NCBI GenBank assembly: GCA_913058335.1
Contig: CAJXPX010000007.1
Span: forward strand, 107,971-171,970
Length of the DNA: 64,000 nucleotides
Direction: 5' to 3'
From: an uncultured Hyphomonadaceae bacterium
Lineage (GTDB): Bacteria; Pseudomonadota; Alphaproteobacteria; Caulobacterales; Maricaulaceae
Position numbers and translations under genes: made by a program. Below the pieces are notes generated by a model. The model ran no database searches, was not told the origin of the DNA, and saw nothing but the letters and a program-made list of their open reading frames with translations. This document shows positions 55,003 to 64,000 of this stretch, piece by piece. How positions within the stretch are numbered: position 1 is the first letter of the stretch; every line of letters begins with the position of its first letter.

Positions 55003-55691
55003 TCTGTCTTTAAGACACGCCCGGCTTCTATCCAACCAATAGTCCCGGCCAATGCGAAAAATGTCATGAGGCCAGAGACAGACAGAAAAACACCTTGGGG
55101 CTGAGATGTTGGATCAAATGTTCCATTTTGTACCTGCAATCCCGGCATGGTAACGATCATGAATTGTATTCCCCCCATCAGAACAAACAAGACCCAAGGC
55201 GCGATCCTGTATTGTAATTGGAGTGGTTTCGTATGACTTACCCAATACACAAAACCAAAAAAAAGTAGGCCAACTTCTAGAAAATAAGCAAGCCAAGGGA
55301 AGTTCCAAACACCCAATCCATAAACCTCATCTGCACCAGGAAAGAGAGGGAGGTCGGGCCTATGAACGATAAAATCCAATATCCAATGAGAAAATACCAA
55401 GCCTGAAACCACCCAAAAAGCTCTCCACCCCGATAATTTTTTCCACAATTTAAACCCTAGCCCTGCCAGCCCGGAAAGCAGTAGCGAGGAAAAAAGAGAA
55501 TGCGACCATGGTATATTAAAAATCGGATCTCCGTTAGATATGAGCGTCCCTTCAAAGCCAAACCCCACCAAGACAAAAAAAACGATATCAATCATCTGAA
55601 CCGCCAGAAAGGCTTGCCATAATTTTATCGGCGCCCCGTTTTTTTCGTCGCGGCCCAGCCAAATAGCGGGCGCGTAATGACCCATGAACAT
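54999..55691 (-). CDS. YdjM-like integral membrane protein
   Basis: The 230-residue protein has about six to seven membrane helices. HSLFSSLLLSG and FSHWILDFIVHRPDLPLFPG resemble the His and Asp motifs of the YdjM/PF04307 putative membrane hydrolases. GHYAPAI is near the start. Function is unknown; in E. coli ydjM is SOS-linked, but the neighbourhood here gives only a convergent dinB. The start overlaps the following lipoprotein stop by one base, so the two may be one transcript. Confidence 0.65.
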   Translation of the reverse strand: MFMGHYAPAIWLGRDEKNGAPIKLWQAFLAVQMIDIVFFVLVGFGFEGTLISNGDPIFNIPWSHSLFSSLLLSGLAGLGFKLWKKLSGWRAFWVVSGLVFSHWILDFIVHRPDLPLFPGADEVYGLGVWNFPWLAYFLEVGLLFFGFVYWVSHTKPLQLQYRIAPWVLFVLMGGIQFMIVTMPGLQVQNGTFDPTSQPQGVFLSVSGLMTFFALAGTIGWIEAGRVLKTD

Positions 55692-56242
55692 TAAGGCTGT
55701 CCAGCTTTGTCCGCGTAGACCTCGAAGTACTCAAAAATTTCATCCTCGGTTCGACTCGCAGCATTTCGCCAGGTCGGAGCCTCCTCTGGATTTAAGAGCG
55801 TTCCAGTTCCATCGACGATCAGGACAGTCGGCGTTCCCCCCGTTCCGTCTAGTCCAAACCGTTTGGCAATATTTTGATTTTTATCCTTATGTCCAACATC
55901 CACATATTCGAGGATATAGAATGTCTGTATCAATCTTTTAAATCTTGGTTTTTCAAAATGCGTCGCCAAGGATCGGCTGTCATGGCACCAATTTGCGCCC
56001 ATAACGATTAGGGCCTTTTTACCGGACTGGGCAGCTTTAATAATGGCAGCATCAACTTTTTTGTTATCATTCCCGCGTTTGTAAAAAGGAAGAACTTCGC
56101 CATGCTTATCACGAGGGTAGGACGTTTGGTTGCCCGCATTTTCTTGTGACATCGACACTGAAGGCGTTGTCATAAAGGTAGAACACGCTGAAAGGGCCAT
56201 CGAGAATAGAAAAAGTACACTATATTTCAACAATAATTCCAT
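55691..56242 (-). CDS. Thioredoxin-fold lipoprotein with CxxS site
   Basis: The start at 56242 gives 183 residues. A lipoprotein signal (YSVLFLFSMALSACS, lipobox LSAC) is followed by a thioredoxin-like fold (about 60-170). The active-site position reads GANWCHDSRS, that is Cys-x-x-Ser, not the Cys-x-x-Cys of reducing thioredoxins. The cis-Pro segment GGTPTVLIVDGTGTLL is present. CxxS proteins may bind or isomerize disulfides but cannot cycle alone; function is not known. Confidence 0.75.
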   Translation of the reverse strand: MELLLKYSVLFLFSMALSACSTFMTTPSVSMSQENAGNQTSYPRDKHGEVLPFYKRGNDNKKVDAAIIKAAQSGKKALIVMGANWCHDSRSLATHFEKPRFKRLIQTFYILEYVDVGHKDKNQNIAKRFGLDGTGGTPTVLIVDGTGTLLNPEEAPTWRNAASRTEDEIFEYFEVYADKAGQP

Positions 56243-56314
56243 GCCCAATCATACCTCAGCTTAGCATTTATAAAACAGTTTCATAGATTTTTGGCGAAGC
56301 GGCCACATTCCAAT

Positions 56315-56340
56315 AAAAAAGGCTCCGTAAAGGAGCCTTC
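56315..56340 (-). terminator. Terminator of cspA
   Basis: On the minus strand GGCTCC-TTTAC-GGAGCC is followed by TTTTTTATT. The arms extend to eight base pairs with AA/TT. It is 26 bases past the cold-shock gene stop. Confidence 0.92.
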
Positions 56341-56365
56341 TATCGTCTAGTTTTAAGGTTAAACC

Positions 56366-56587
56366 TTATGCCATTGAAAGATTTTCAACAGCTGTTTTGC
56401 CTGTCCGCTCATTTTTAGCGGTATCAAACATCACTTTGTCACCTTCGTTGAGGCCTTGAAGGCCACCACGGTGAAGGGCTGTGATGTGAACAAACACGTC
56501 TTCACCACCAGCATCTGGTTGAATAAAGCCGAAGCCTTTTGTTGTATTGAAGAACTTAACTGTTCCGGCTTGCATTGCGTCTGACAT
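56366..56587 (-). CDS. cspA: Cold-shock protein
   Basis: The 73-residue protein is a single cold-shock domain that binds single-stranded nucleic acid as a transcription antiterminator or RNA chaperone. RNP1 is KGFGFIQPDA and RNP2 is DVFVHITAL. The 5-prime leader contains a perfect hairpin. The symbol is by family only, because alphaproteobacteria carry several csp copies. Confidence 0.95.
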   Translation of the reverse strand: MSDAMQAGTVKFFNTTKGFGFIQPDAGGEDVFVHITALHRGGLQGLNEGDKVMFDTAKNERTGKTAVENLSMA

Positions 56588-56616
56588 GGGTAATTCCTTT
56601 CACGTCATTTCTTTAC

Positions 56617-56636
56617 GCTGTCCAACAGCGGACAGC
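56617..56636. other. Perfect hairpin in the cspA 5-prime leader
   Basis: GCTGTCC-AACAGC-GGACAGC forms a seven-base-pair stem 30 bases upstream of the cspA ATG. On the plus strand it is followed by TTTTT, so it could also end an antisense transcript. No plus-strand gene is seen before it. Confidence 0.45.
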
Positions 56637-56831
56637 TTTTTACTCGGAGAAGGGAAATTACTGCGTACTCAATGTGGCGTTGGGTCGGCGCGCCATCAAT
56701 AGCCGAATAGTCTGGCCGTCTTCGATAAGGCGCGTATGGGCGCGCGTAACAGGGAAATCAAGTGAATGTTTCGTGATTTTTTTGAAACTTACCAAGCTAG
56801 ACTAACAGTTTTAGGCCACAAAACGCCCTGA

Positions 56832-57203
56832 TTAAGCTATTAGTTTATCGAAAACAATCTCATCATAATAGTCCCGAAAATTCATGATAATACGGTCAGA
56901 GACTGAGATTTCATCTCCTGAATTTTCAACCGTAGCAATGTACCAAAAATCCAAAAGAGTTTTCAGGTCGTGTTTGGTTCTTAAAGTCATTTTGGCAGAA
57001 GACTTTAAAATTTGGTCTTGTAACTGGTTAAGTTCTTCCTCTAGGGTTTCAATAGCATGATCTTGTGCTTTATTTCCCACAGGCCTATAATCTGCACATT
57101 CTCGCAAACGTTTAGTTACGTCCTTATACAGTGCAGATAGTTCTTGAATGCTCTCAACTTTTGAGGCTTTCTCAAACCTAGTTTTTGACACAACTTTCTT
57201 CAT
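56832..57203 (-). CDS. Hypothetical protein
   Basis: I do not recognise this 123-residue protein. It is predicted to be all-helical with a likely coiled coil at about 20-68 (LYKDVTKRLRECADY, HAIETLEEELNQLQDQIL) and a C-terminal region rich in acidic and aromatic residues (NFRDYYDEIVFDKL). No signal peptide. It is isolated between cspA and a radical SAM gene. Confidence 0.65.
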   Translation of the reverse strand: MKKVVSKTRFEKASKVESIQELSALYKDVTKRLRECADYRPVGNKAQDHAIETLEEELNQLQDQILKSSAKMTLRTKHDLKTLLDFWYIATVENSGDEISVSDRIIMNFRDYYDEIVFDKLIA

Positions 57204-57344
57204 TTTGCCCTAGTTTTGCAACACTTTAACGGTCGCTAAAAGATTAAATTTTATGGTTCTGGTTTGTATGCAAAGATATAAATATACAACCCTACAAATG
57301 TAGGAGGCCTATATTGGCTACCAGTTCTGAGGTTCGGGAGTCTA

Positions 57345-58463
57345 TTAGTCTGCAAAAAACAAATCCCCCTGCCCGTGAATGCGAGTAGGCACCCTAAAGA
57401 GATCACATCGAAGAGGGGTATGATCTTCGCGTCTGATAATTCCAGTTTGTTTTTGGGATAGGCGGTAACGTTGTTCTATCAATTTCGCAAAAGGCGTTCG
57501 GGCTTCGGTTGCCCGCGCCCAGGCCGGGTCATAATCCTTGCCGTTATTCATGGTTTGAATATGATTTAAAATACGCTTCGCTCGGTTCGGCGCAAAAGCC
57601 TCAAGCCATTCCCGAAAGAGAGGAGCGACCTCCTGCGGCAACCGTAAAATCGTATAAGCGGAATATGTGGCGCCAAGATCGGCGGCCCGCGCCATAATGG
57701 ATTCAAGCTCTGAATCATTTAGCCCCGGAATCATGGGTCCAAGCATAATACCCGTCCGGATGCCAGCTTTTGCCAAGCCCTTGATTGCTTCAAACCGTTT
57801 ATCCGGCGTGGGGCAACGCGGCTCCATCGCCCGGGCCAAACCTCTATCTTGCGTTGTGATTGAGATCATGCAACGGGCAATTCCTTTTTCCCCCATTGGC
57901 GCCAGAATATCCAAGTCGCGTAATATCAGATTGGATTTTGTTAAAACCGACACCGGGTGGTTGAAATCGGATAAAGTCTGGAAAACGCCCCGAACAATTT
58001 CCAATTCGCGTTCTATAGGTTGATAGGCATCCATATTTGTCCCGATAGAAATTGCGCGAACTTTATATTTTGGCGCAGAGAGTTCCTGCTCCAAGAGTTT
58101 CGCTGCGTCAGGTTTTGCAAAGAGGCGAGTTTCAAAATCTAGTCCCGGAGAAAGGCCGTGATAAGCATGTGTGGGACGGGCGAAACAATATATACAACCA
58201 TGCTCACACCCTCGATATGGATTTATTGACCGATCAAAACCGACATAAGGAGACGTGACCTTATTGATAATCGTTTTAGGTCGCTCGATTGTAACGGTGG
58301 TACGGCGTCCTTTTTTATCGTCCTCAGACAGACTGCCCCATCCATCATTAAATCGTTCCCGTTGGTCCGGTTCATAGCGACCGCTCTCATTGCTCCGCGC
58401 ACCCCGCCCCTTTTCAAAATTAGGCTTTACGGATTTGAAAGGGAGAAAGTGCGGATTGGCCAT
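57345..58463 (-). CDS. PA0069-family radical SAM protein
   Basis: The 372-residue protein has the radical SAM cluster RGCEHGCIYCFARPTHAYHG (CX3CX2C) in the first third and the SPL-like downstream motifs DAYQPIERELEIVRGV, SVLTKSNLILRDLD and TQDRGLARAMEPRCPTP. It resembles spore photoproduct lyase-related radical SAM proteins of the PA0069 group, of unknown substrate. The first 40 residues are charged. It is monocistronic. Confidence 0.9.
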   Translation of the reverse strand: MANPHFLPFKSVKPNFEKGRGARSNESGRYEPDQRERFNDGWGSLSEDDKKGRRTTVTIERPKTIINKVTSPYVGFDRSINPYRGCEHGCIYCFARPTHAYHGLSPGLDFETRLFAKPDAAKLLEQELSAPKYKVRAISIGTNMDAYQPIERELEIVRGVFQTLSDFNHPVSVLTKSNLILRDLDILAPMGEKGIARCMISITTQDRGLARAMEPRCPTPDKRFEAIKGLAKAGIRTGIMLGPMIPGLNDSELESIMARAADLGATYSAYTILRLPQEVAPLFREWLEAFAPNRAKRILNHIQTMNNGKDYDPAWARATEARTPFAKLIEQRYRLSQKQTGIIRREDHTPLRCDLFRVPTRIHGQGDLFFAD

Positions 58464-58840
58464 AAATCAAATATAGGATTTTATTCCTTTTTAAGCAAGC
58501 ACAATACGCGAACATTATGTGGGTAAACCCGGCCACCTTAGAGATAAAGTCAAAACCTCGCTTGATTTCCAACTGAGCGAGAGAGCATCGCCAAAACTAT
58601 TTCACAAGTAACGAGCGGGCCCTTTCGCCGCTGTGCTTGCGCGGCGCAAAGTGCTGTCGAGAGAAAACTTTCAAAAAGCGAAGACAAATTCCAAAATATC
58701 TAGTGCGCGCAGAGAATATGATGAGCCTCTCATGAAAATTATAAAAACCATACAGTTTTGGACTAATTCTTTGATTGCGTTTTAAGTACAGGACTCATAT
58801 AGGCGCGGCGAAATTTTGCGCTTTTATTTGGGACGTTGTT
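58464..58840. other. Intergenic region between divergent genes
   Basis: About 380 bases separate the radical SAM gene and the SemiSWEET gene. A GC-rich segment (58610-58660) can fold into hairpins (GCGCGGCGC region), but no gene, tRNA or terminator is supported. It must hold promoters for both flanking genes. Confidence 0.4.
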
Positions 58841-59230
58841 ATGCCTTCCTCCACTGTCTCTTTTACAGAAATTATCGGTTTCTGCGCTGCCATTATGACG
58901 ACACTATCATTTGTACCGCAGATCGTTCTGATCATTCGTACACGTCGAACATCCGGTATCTCACTCTTGATGTATTCGATTTATGTCGTCGGTATAGTGA
59001 TGTGGTTTGCCTACGGCGTTATGACTGAGTCCTTGCCGCTTATTCTATCCCAAACCGTGACTCTTGTGATTACAGGTTCCATTCTGTTTATCGCTGCCAG
59101 AGAGCGTTTATCACGAATGGGAACGCTTCAGTCCCGTCCGCCAGGCGAGGTACTGGAACCCTTCCAGAACCCGGATATTATTTATCACCAGGAAAACAGC
59201 GCAGGGCAAATTAAGTCCGGGCTCTCCTGA
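58841..59230 (+). CDS. SemiSWEET-type transporter
   Basis: The start at 58841 gives 129 residues. Three helices in one PQ-loop/MtN3 unit (about 9-90) match SemiSWEETs, which dimerize to form a sugar channel. SFVPQIVLIIRTRRTSGIS carries the PQ motif. The last 35 residues are a soluble tail not seen in the classic short members. The substrate is not known. Confidence 0.85.
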   Translation: MPSSTVSFTEIIGFCAAIMTTLSFVPQIVLIIRTRRTSGISLLMYSIYVVGIVMWFAYGVMTESLPLILSQTVTLVITGSILFIAARERLSRMGTLQSRPPGEVLEPFQNPDIIYHQENSAGQIKSGLS

Positions 59231-59319
59231 ATTTAACTTAATGAATTGAGTTGAACAATAGCGAACGACTCGCTTGAATTTAAATCTGGGTTTCAACTAA
59301 ATTCCTGTGCCGCCTGCCC

Positions 59320-59751
59320 TCACGCCGCATCCAAGACATCATCAGTGAGGTAAGCCGTCACCATGATTTTTAGCTTGATTGAAGGCGAAGCCGGTAACGC
59401 GTCTTTGAGCGCGGGTTTCGTCAGCCGACGAACCTTATCGGTAAACTCAAACTCTTCACGAAGATTAATCCAAATTGAAAAGTCTGAAAATTCACGCTGT
59501 GTTATGGCGCGGAAAGAGTGAAGGAAGATCGTTTCGAGCAAGATATCAGCACTTAACGCGTGAAAATATTGATCGACTATGACCGTGGGGCCTTCAACAA
59601 TGGCTAAGGCCCGTTTATTATTTGCGAAAACTCGCCCGGTAAGGCCTAATTGCTCGAAAACAGTCACGCTCTGACAAGCCACTTGATACGCCATTTTGGA
59701 CGTCATTTCGTCAACACAAGTCGGCGAAAAAATATACTGTGATAGCCCCAT
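59320..59751 (-). CDS. Degenerate BLUF-like protein, copy 1
   Basis: The 143-residue protein aligns by eye with the BLUF blue-light domain: LTG (residues 37-39) followed by EG, a central helix and REFSDFSIW for the R-x-F-x-x-W motif. The flavin-contact residues of BLUF are missing: Tyr is Phe at about position 8, the Asn five before LTG is Phe, and the Gln before the EG is Ala. It is unlikely to be a normal flavin photoreceptor. It is about 60% identical by hand count to its neighbour over 143 ungapped positions. No output domain. Confidence 0.6.
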   Translation of the reverse strand: MGLSQYIFSPTCVDEMTSKMAYQVACQSVTVFEQLGLTGRVFANNKRALAIVEGPTVIVDQYFHALSADILLETIFLHSFRAITQREFSDFSIWINLREEFEFTDKVRRLTKPALKDALPASPSIKLKIMVTAYLTDDVLDAA

Positions 59752-59860
59752 ATCTCCGCTTTAAGTTGAATACATTGAAAGAGAGTTAGCGTGTAGGGTT
59801 AAAATGGATTAAGATGGAAGTCTATGGATATATTCAAAAATCAGCCCCAACCATAGCTTA

Positions 59861-60292
59861 TCACGCAATAGCTAACATATCACCATGAAGGTAAGCTATG
59901 GCCATAATGCGCAGTTTTGCTGATGGGTAAGCTGGCAAAGCCTCCGCAACGGATTGTTCAGTCAGGCGGCAAACCTTATCAGAAAAGGAAAATTCTTGTC
60001 CAAGATTTAGCCACACCGAATAATCGGAAAATTCCCGCGTCTCAATCGGACGGTCATAATGGAGCAGCGTGGACTCAACGAGAACATCAGCACTCACGGC
60101 CTCAAAATACTGACGAACCAGATCGGTAGGCCCTTCTGTAATGGCCAATGCCTGCTGATTATTCGCGAAAACCCGTCCTGTCAGGCCCAAACCTTCACAA
60201 ACAGACACACTCTGCGACGAGACTTGATAAGCCATCGTCGGTGTCATTGCATCTGTACATGTTGAGGTGTAAATTAGTTGCGCCAATCCCAT
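59861..60292 (-). CDS. Degenerate BLUF-like protein, copy 2
   Basis: This 143-residue copy keeps the Tyr (IYTSTC, about residue 8), but the Asn position is Cys (VCEGLGLTG) and the Gln position is Ala (ALAITEG). It carries the same REFSDYSVW end motif and a 45-residue helical C-terminal part. The two upstream regions also match (TTGAAAGAG-G-GTTA and AGGGTTTATAAGG-type words), so the duplication included the promoter. Function unknown; it could be a structural or protein-binding derivative of BLUF. Confidence 0.6.
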   Translation of the reverse strand: MGLAQLIYTSTCTDAMTPTMAYQVSSQSVSVCEGLGLTGRVFANNQQALAITEGPTDLVRQYFEAVSADVLVESTLLHYDRPIETREFSDYSVWLNLGQEFSFSDKVCRLTEQSVAEALPAYPSAKLRIMAIAYLHGDMLAIA

Positions 60293-60487
60293 TGGAGAAA
60301 CCTATAATACAGACCTTGAAAGAGGGTTATCCAACAGGGTTTATAAGGTATTAAAAGAGAGAAAGAGAGAGTGGACAAAGCCCTTCATCTGACCGCATGG
60401 CGACGCCTCTAACTTTCCCTCTCTGAATCGGTTAAAAACGAATTTATAGATGCGGGTATGCAAAAACCGCATCTTTCAGAACTTAAC

Positions 60488-62392
<1,905 letters not shown>

Positions 62393-62428
62393 CTAAAAAT
62401 CGGAATACGGGCGCGAAAAACCTACGCA

Positions 62429-62510
62429 TCCGTCCTTCCGCCCGCTTTATCGCAGGATCAAGTTCAAAGGGTACGTCTCGCCCTAACCTATGTCAGGAGC
62501 CCCTCGGATA
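62429..62510 (-). promoter_or_regulatory. TPP (thi-box) riboswitch
   Basis: On the minus strand the leader runs through GAGGGGCTCCTGA, then AGGGCGAGACGTACCC, TTTGAACTTGATCC, and GATAAAGCGGGCGGAAGGA. These match the conserved CUGAGA-ACCC and GAACCUGAUC-GG-UAAUGC-GGCG elements of the THI aptamer. It ends about 45 bases before the thiC start, where it would block translation when TPP is bound. Confidence 0.9.
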
Positions 62511-62626
62511 TAACTTACCATAACGTCTTTGTACAAAATCGCAAGCGTTCCACGCGGTTTCTTGCGGAACAGCTTTTGGGTTAAGACGTAAAATTGGGGA
62601 CGGAAACACTTACAGAAAGTCTATTC

Positions 62627-63382
62627 ATGCCTAAAACAGTTATCATCACAGGTTCCGGCTCCGGAATTGGCGCGGCCACAGCCCGAAGGTTTTCGAAAGA
62701 CGGGTGGAATGTGACATTAAATGGTCGCACAGTCTCCAAACTTGAAGAAGTTGCTGATGATTTAGACCCATCGCGAACCCTTATCATCAAAGGAGATATT
62801 TCGAATGCAAATGATGTCCATTCCCTAATAACCGGCACTGTAGAGAAATTCGGCGGGCTGGACACTCTGGTCAACAATGCCGGAGTAGGTAAGATGGGCA
62901 AAATTGACAAGCTTTCTCGCGAGGATTGGAACGCTGTCATGGATATCAATGTAACGGGGCTTTATAACACTTGCACCGAGGCCCTTGACCATCTTCGCAA
63001 ATCTAAAGGCTCCATCATAAATGTGAGTTCTGTTTCCGGTCTTGGCGGCGATTGGGGTATGGTGGGATACAACGCATCCAAGGGGGCCGTTTCCAACTTT
63101 ACCCGCGCTTTGGCGCTCGATCTGGGCCGCGAAGGTATTCGCGTTAATGCGGTCGCGCCGACTTTTACACTCACCGAAATGTCAGAAGGTATCAGAGAAA
63201 ATGAAGCGTTGTTAGAAAACTTCAAAACCCGCATACCTATGGGACGTCCCGCTAATCCTGAAGAAATTGCTAGTGCTATCGCCTTTCTGGCTGGACCGGA
63301 TGCAGGATTTGTAAATGGCATCGTCATGCCCGTCGATGGCGGCTTGTCTGCTGCGAACGGTCAGCCGGATTTATCGGGTTAA
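62627..63382 (+). CDS. SDR-family oxidoreductase
   Basis: The ATG at 62627 gives 251 residues. The classical SDR features are the ITGSGSGIGAATA NAD(P) loop, NNAGVG, the catalytic Ser in NVSSVSG, YNASKG and the NAVAPTF segment. The loop Arg after strand 2 (NGRTV) suggests NADP(H). Substrate unknown. It ends with a four-base overlap with the convergent phosphatase gene. Confidence 0.9.
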   Translation: MPKTVIITGSGSGIGAATARRFSKDGWNVTLNGRTVSKLEEVADDLDPSRTLIIKGDISNANDVHSLITGTVEKFGGLDTLVNNAGVGKMGKIDKLSREDWNAVMDINVTGLYNTCTEALDHLRKSKGSIINVSSVSGLGGDWGMVGYNASKGAVSNFTRALALDLGREGIRVNAVAPTFTLTEMSEGIRENEALLENFKTRIPMGRPANPEEIASAIAFLAGPDAGFVNGIVMPVDGGLSAANGQPDLSG

Positions 63383-63909
63383 TCCCCAAACTGCAAAAGC
63401 GTTGTCCCTACCTCGCCGTTTTTACTGCGCGTGACGATATAAAGGCGATTATATTCCGTTGCCTCGACGATGGGCTCTCCACCTTCCCCGCCAAGCAATT
63501 CGACCAGTTGCGGTGTCGTATTGCTGTGGCCGACGACAAGTGTTCGTCCGCCTTCCATTTTAAGAGTTTCCGCTATGGCGTCCAAATTACCCGCATCATA
63601 AAGCTTAACGGTCAACCCTAAATGCTTTGCCAGCGGCGCGGCCGTGTCGCGGGTGCGGATATAATCGCTGCTATAAATTCGTGTTATACCTGCGTCCTGT
63701 AAAGTATCCGCCAAGAGGTCTGCTCTCTGGCGGCCTTGCGTTGTCAAAGCCGGATCATTTTTTTCCATCGTTTTTTCAGCATGTCTGACAAGAAAGACTG
63801 TGGCGGCAGGTTGCGCCTCGCTAATTCTAGTTTGTTCAGATGTTGTTTCGCACGCTGTCAGGGCCATCCCCGCAATGAGTGGCAGTGAAAAATGCAAACT
63901 AAGTTTCAT
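63379..63909 (-). CDS. Histidine phosphatase lipoprotein
   Basis: The ATG at 63909 gives 176 residues with a lipoprotein signal (LPLIAGMALTAC, lipobox LTAC). The mature part is a histidine-phosphatase fold with the RHAEKT catalytic motif near residue 40 and the second His in VVGHSNTTPQL. SixA/phosphoglycerate-mutase-like proteins of this type are usually cytoplasmic; the lipid anchor places this one in the envelope. Substrate unknown. Confidence 0.85.
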   Translation of the reverse strand: MKLSLHFSLPLIAGMALTACETTSEQTRISEAQPAATVFLVRHAEKTMEKNDPALTTQGRQRADLLADTLQDAGITRIYSSDYIRTRDTAAPLAKHLGLTVKLYDAGNLDAIAETLKMEGGRTLVVGHSNTTPQLVELLGGEGGEPIVEATEYNRLYIVTRSKNGEVGTTLLQFGD

Positions 63910-63944
63910 TTTACCAAACAATTCTATATCCCTAATCTATTATT

Positions 63945-64000
63945 CTATCCGCTATCCGCTATCCGCTATCCGCTATCCGCTATCCGCTATCCGCTATCCG
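63945..64000. repeat. CTATCCG heptamer tandem array (truncated by window end)
   Basis: Eight perfect CTATCCG units fill 63945-64000 and the array runs off the window. It begins 35 bases upstream of the histidine phosphatase start codon. The true copy number cannot be seen. Confidence 0.95.

Noticed and set aside
59250..59263. LexA box near 59250
   Set aside because: GAAC-N6-GAAC has the wrong spacing.
59752..59830. CtrA box upstream of the first BLUF-like gene
   Set aside because: TTAATCCATTTTAA has six, not seven, bases between the half-sites.
63945..64000. CRISPR array
   Set aside because: Units are seven bases with no spacers; it is a simple tandem repeat.

Overview
The window looks like chromosomal DNA from an alphaproteobacterium of the Caulobacterales/Maricaulales (Hyphomonadaceae-like) type. 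The grounds are: a DivK-PleD pair, a PopZ-type polar organizer gene beside valS and tolC, perfect CtrA boxes (TTAA-N7-TTAA) upstream of ftsZ and popZ, alphaproteobacterial LexA boxes (GTTC-N7-GTTC), and an uninterrupted division and cell wall cluster. The genus cannot be fixed from the sequence alone. Almost all of the window is housekeeping DNA. I see no prophage, transposon or CRISPR array.

Bases 136-18460 (minus strand) hold a complete dcw cluster in the order mraZ, rsmH, ftsL, ftsI, murE, murF, mraY, murD, ftsW, murG, murC, murB, ddl, ftsQ, ftsA, ftsZ. Most junctions are ATGA or TAATG overlaps. A three-repeat MraZ operator heads the operon. ftsZ has its own upstream region with a CtrA box and ends in a terminator.

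Bases 18400-31660 hold a lone receiver protein, an iron-type TonB receptor with a Fur-like site, RNase P RNA, an AmpD-type amidase, a DMT exporter, a J-domain protein, a SahR-like ArsR/methyltransferase regulator with metF, a glycine-zipper protein, ettA, an XRE regulator with a four-helix membrane protein, and exonuclease III. Bases 31656-40330 hold a DUF3137-like gene, valS, an unusually long popZ, tolC, pcm and tRNA-Cys.

Bases 40437-55000 are rich in DNA metabolism: an SOS-controlled radical SAM gene with a DUF4130-UdgX fusion, plsY, dprA, topA, rnr, a NUDIX gene, rpmG, the pleD-divK operon, and an SOS-controlled dinB. Bases 55000-64000 hold mixed small genes: a YdjM-like membrane protein, a thioredoxin-like lipoprotein, cspA, a PA0069-type radical SAM protein, a SemiSWEET, two tandem BLUF-like proteins lacking flavin-binding residues, thiC under a TPP riboswitch, an SDR, and a histidine phosphatase lipoprotein followed by a CTATCCG heptamer array that runs off the window.

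The items most worth follow-up are the LexA-controlled radical SAM/DUF4130-UdgX operon, the tandem degenerate BLUF pair, the 613-residue PopZ with a CtrA box, and the heptamer array.
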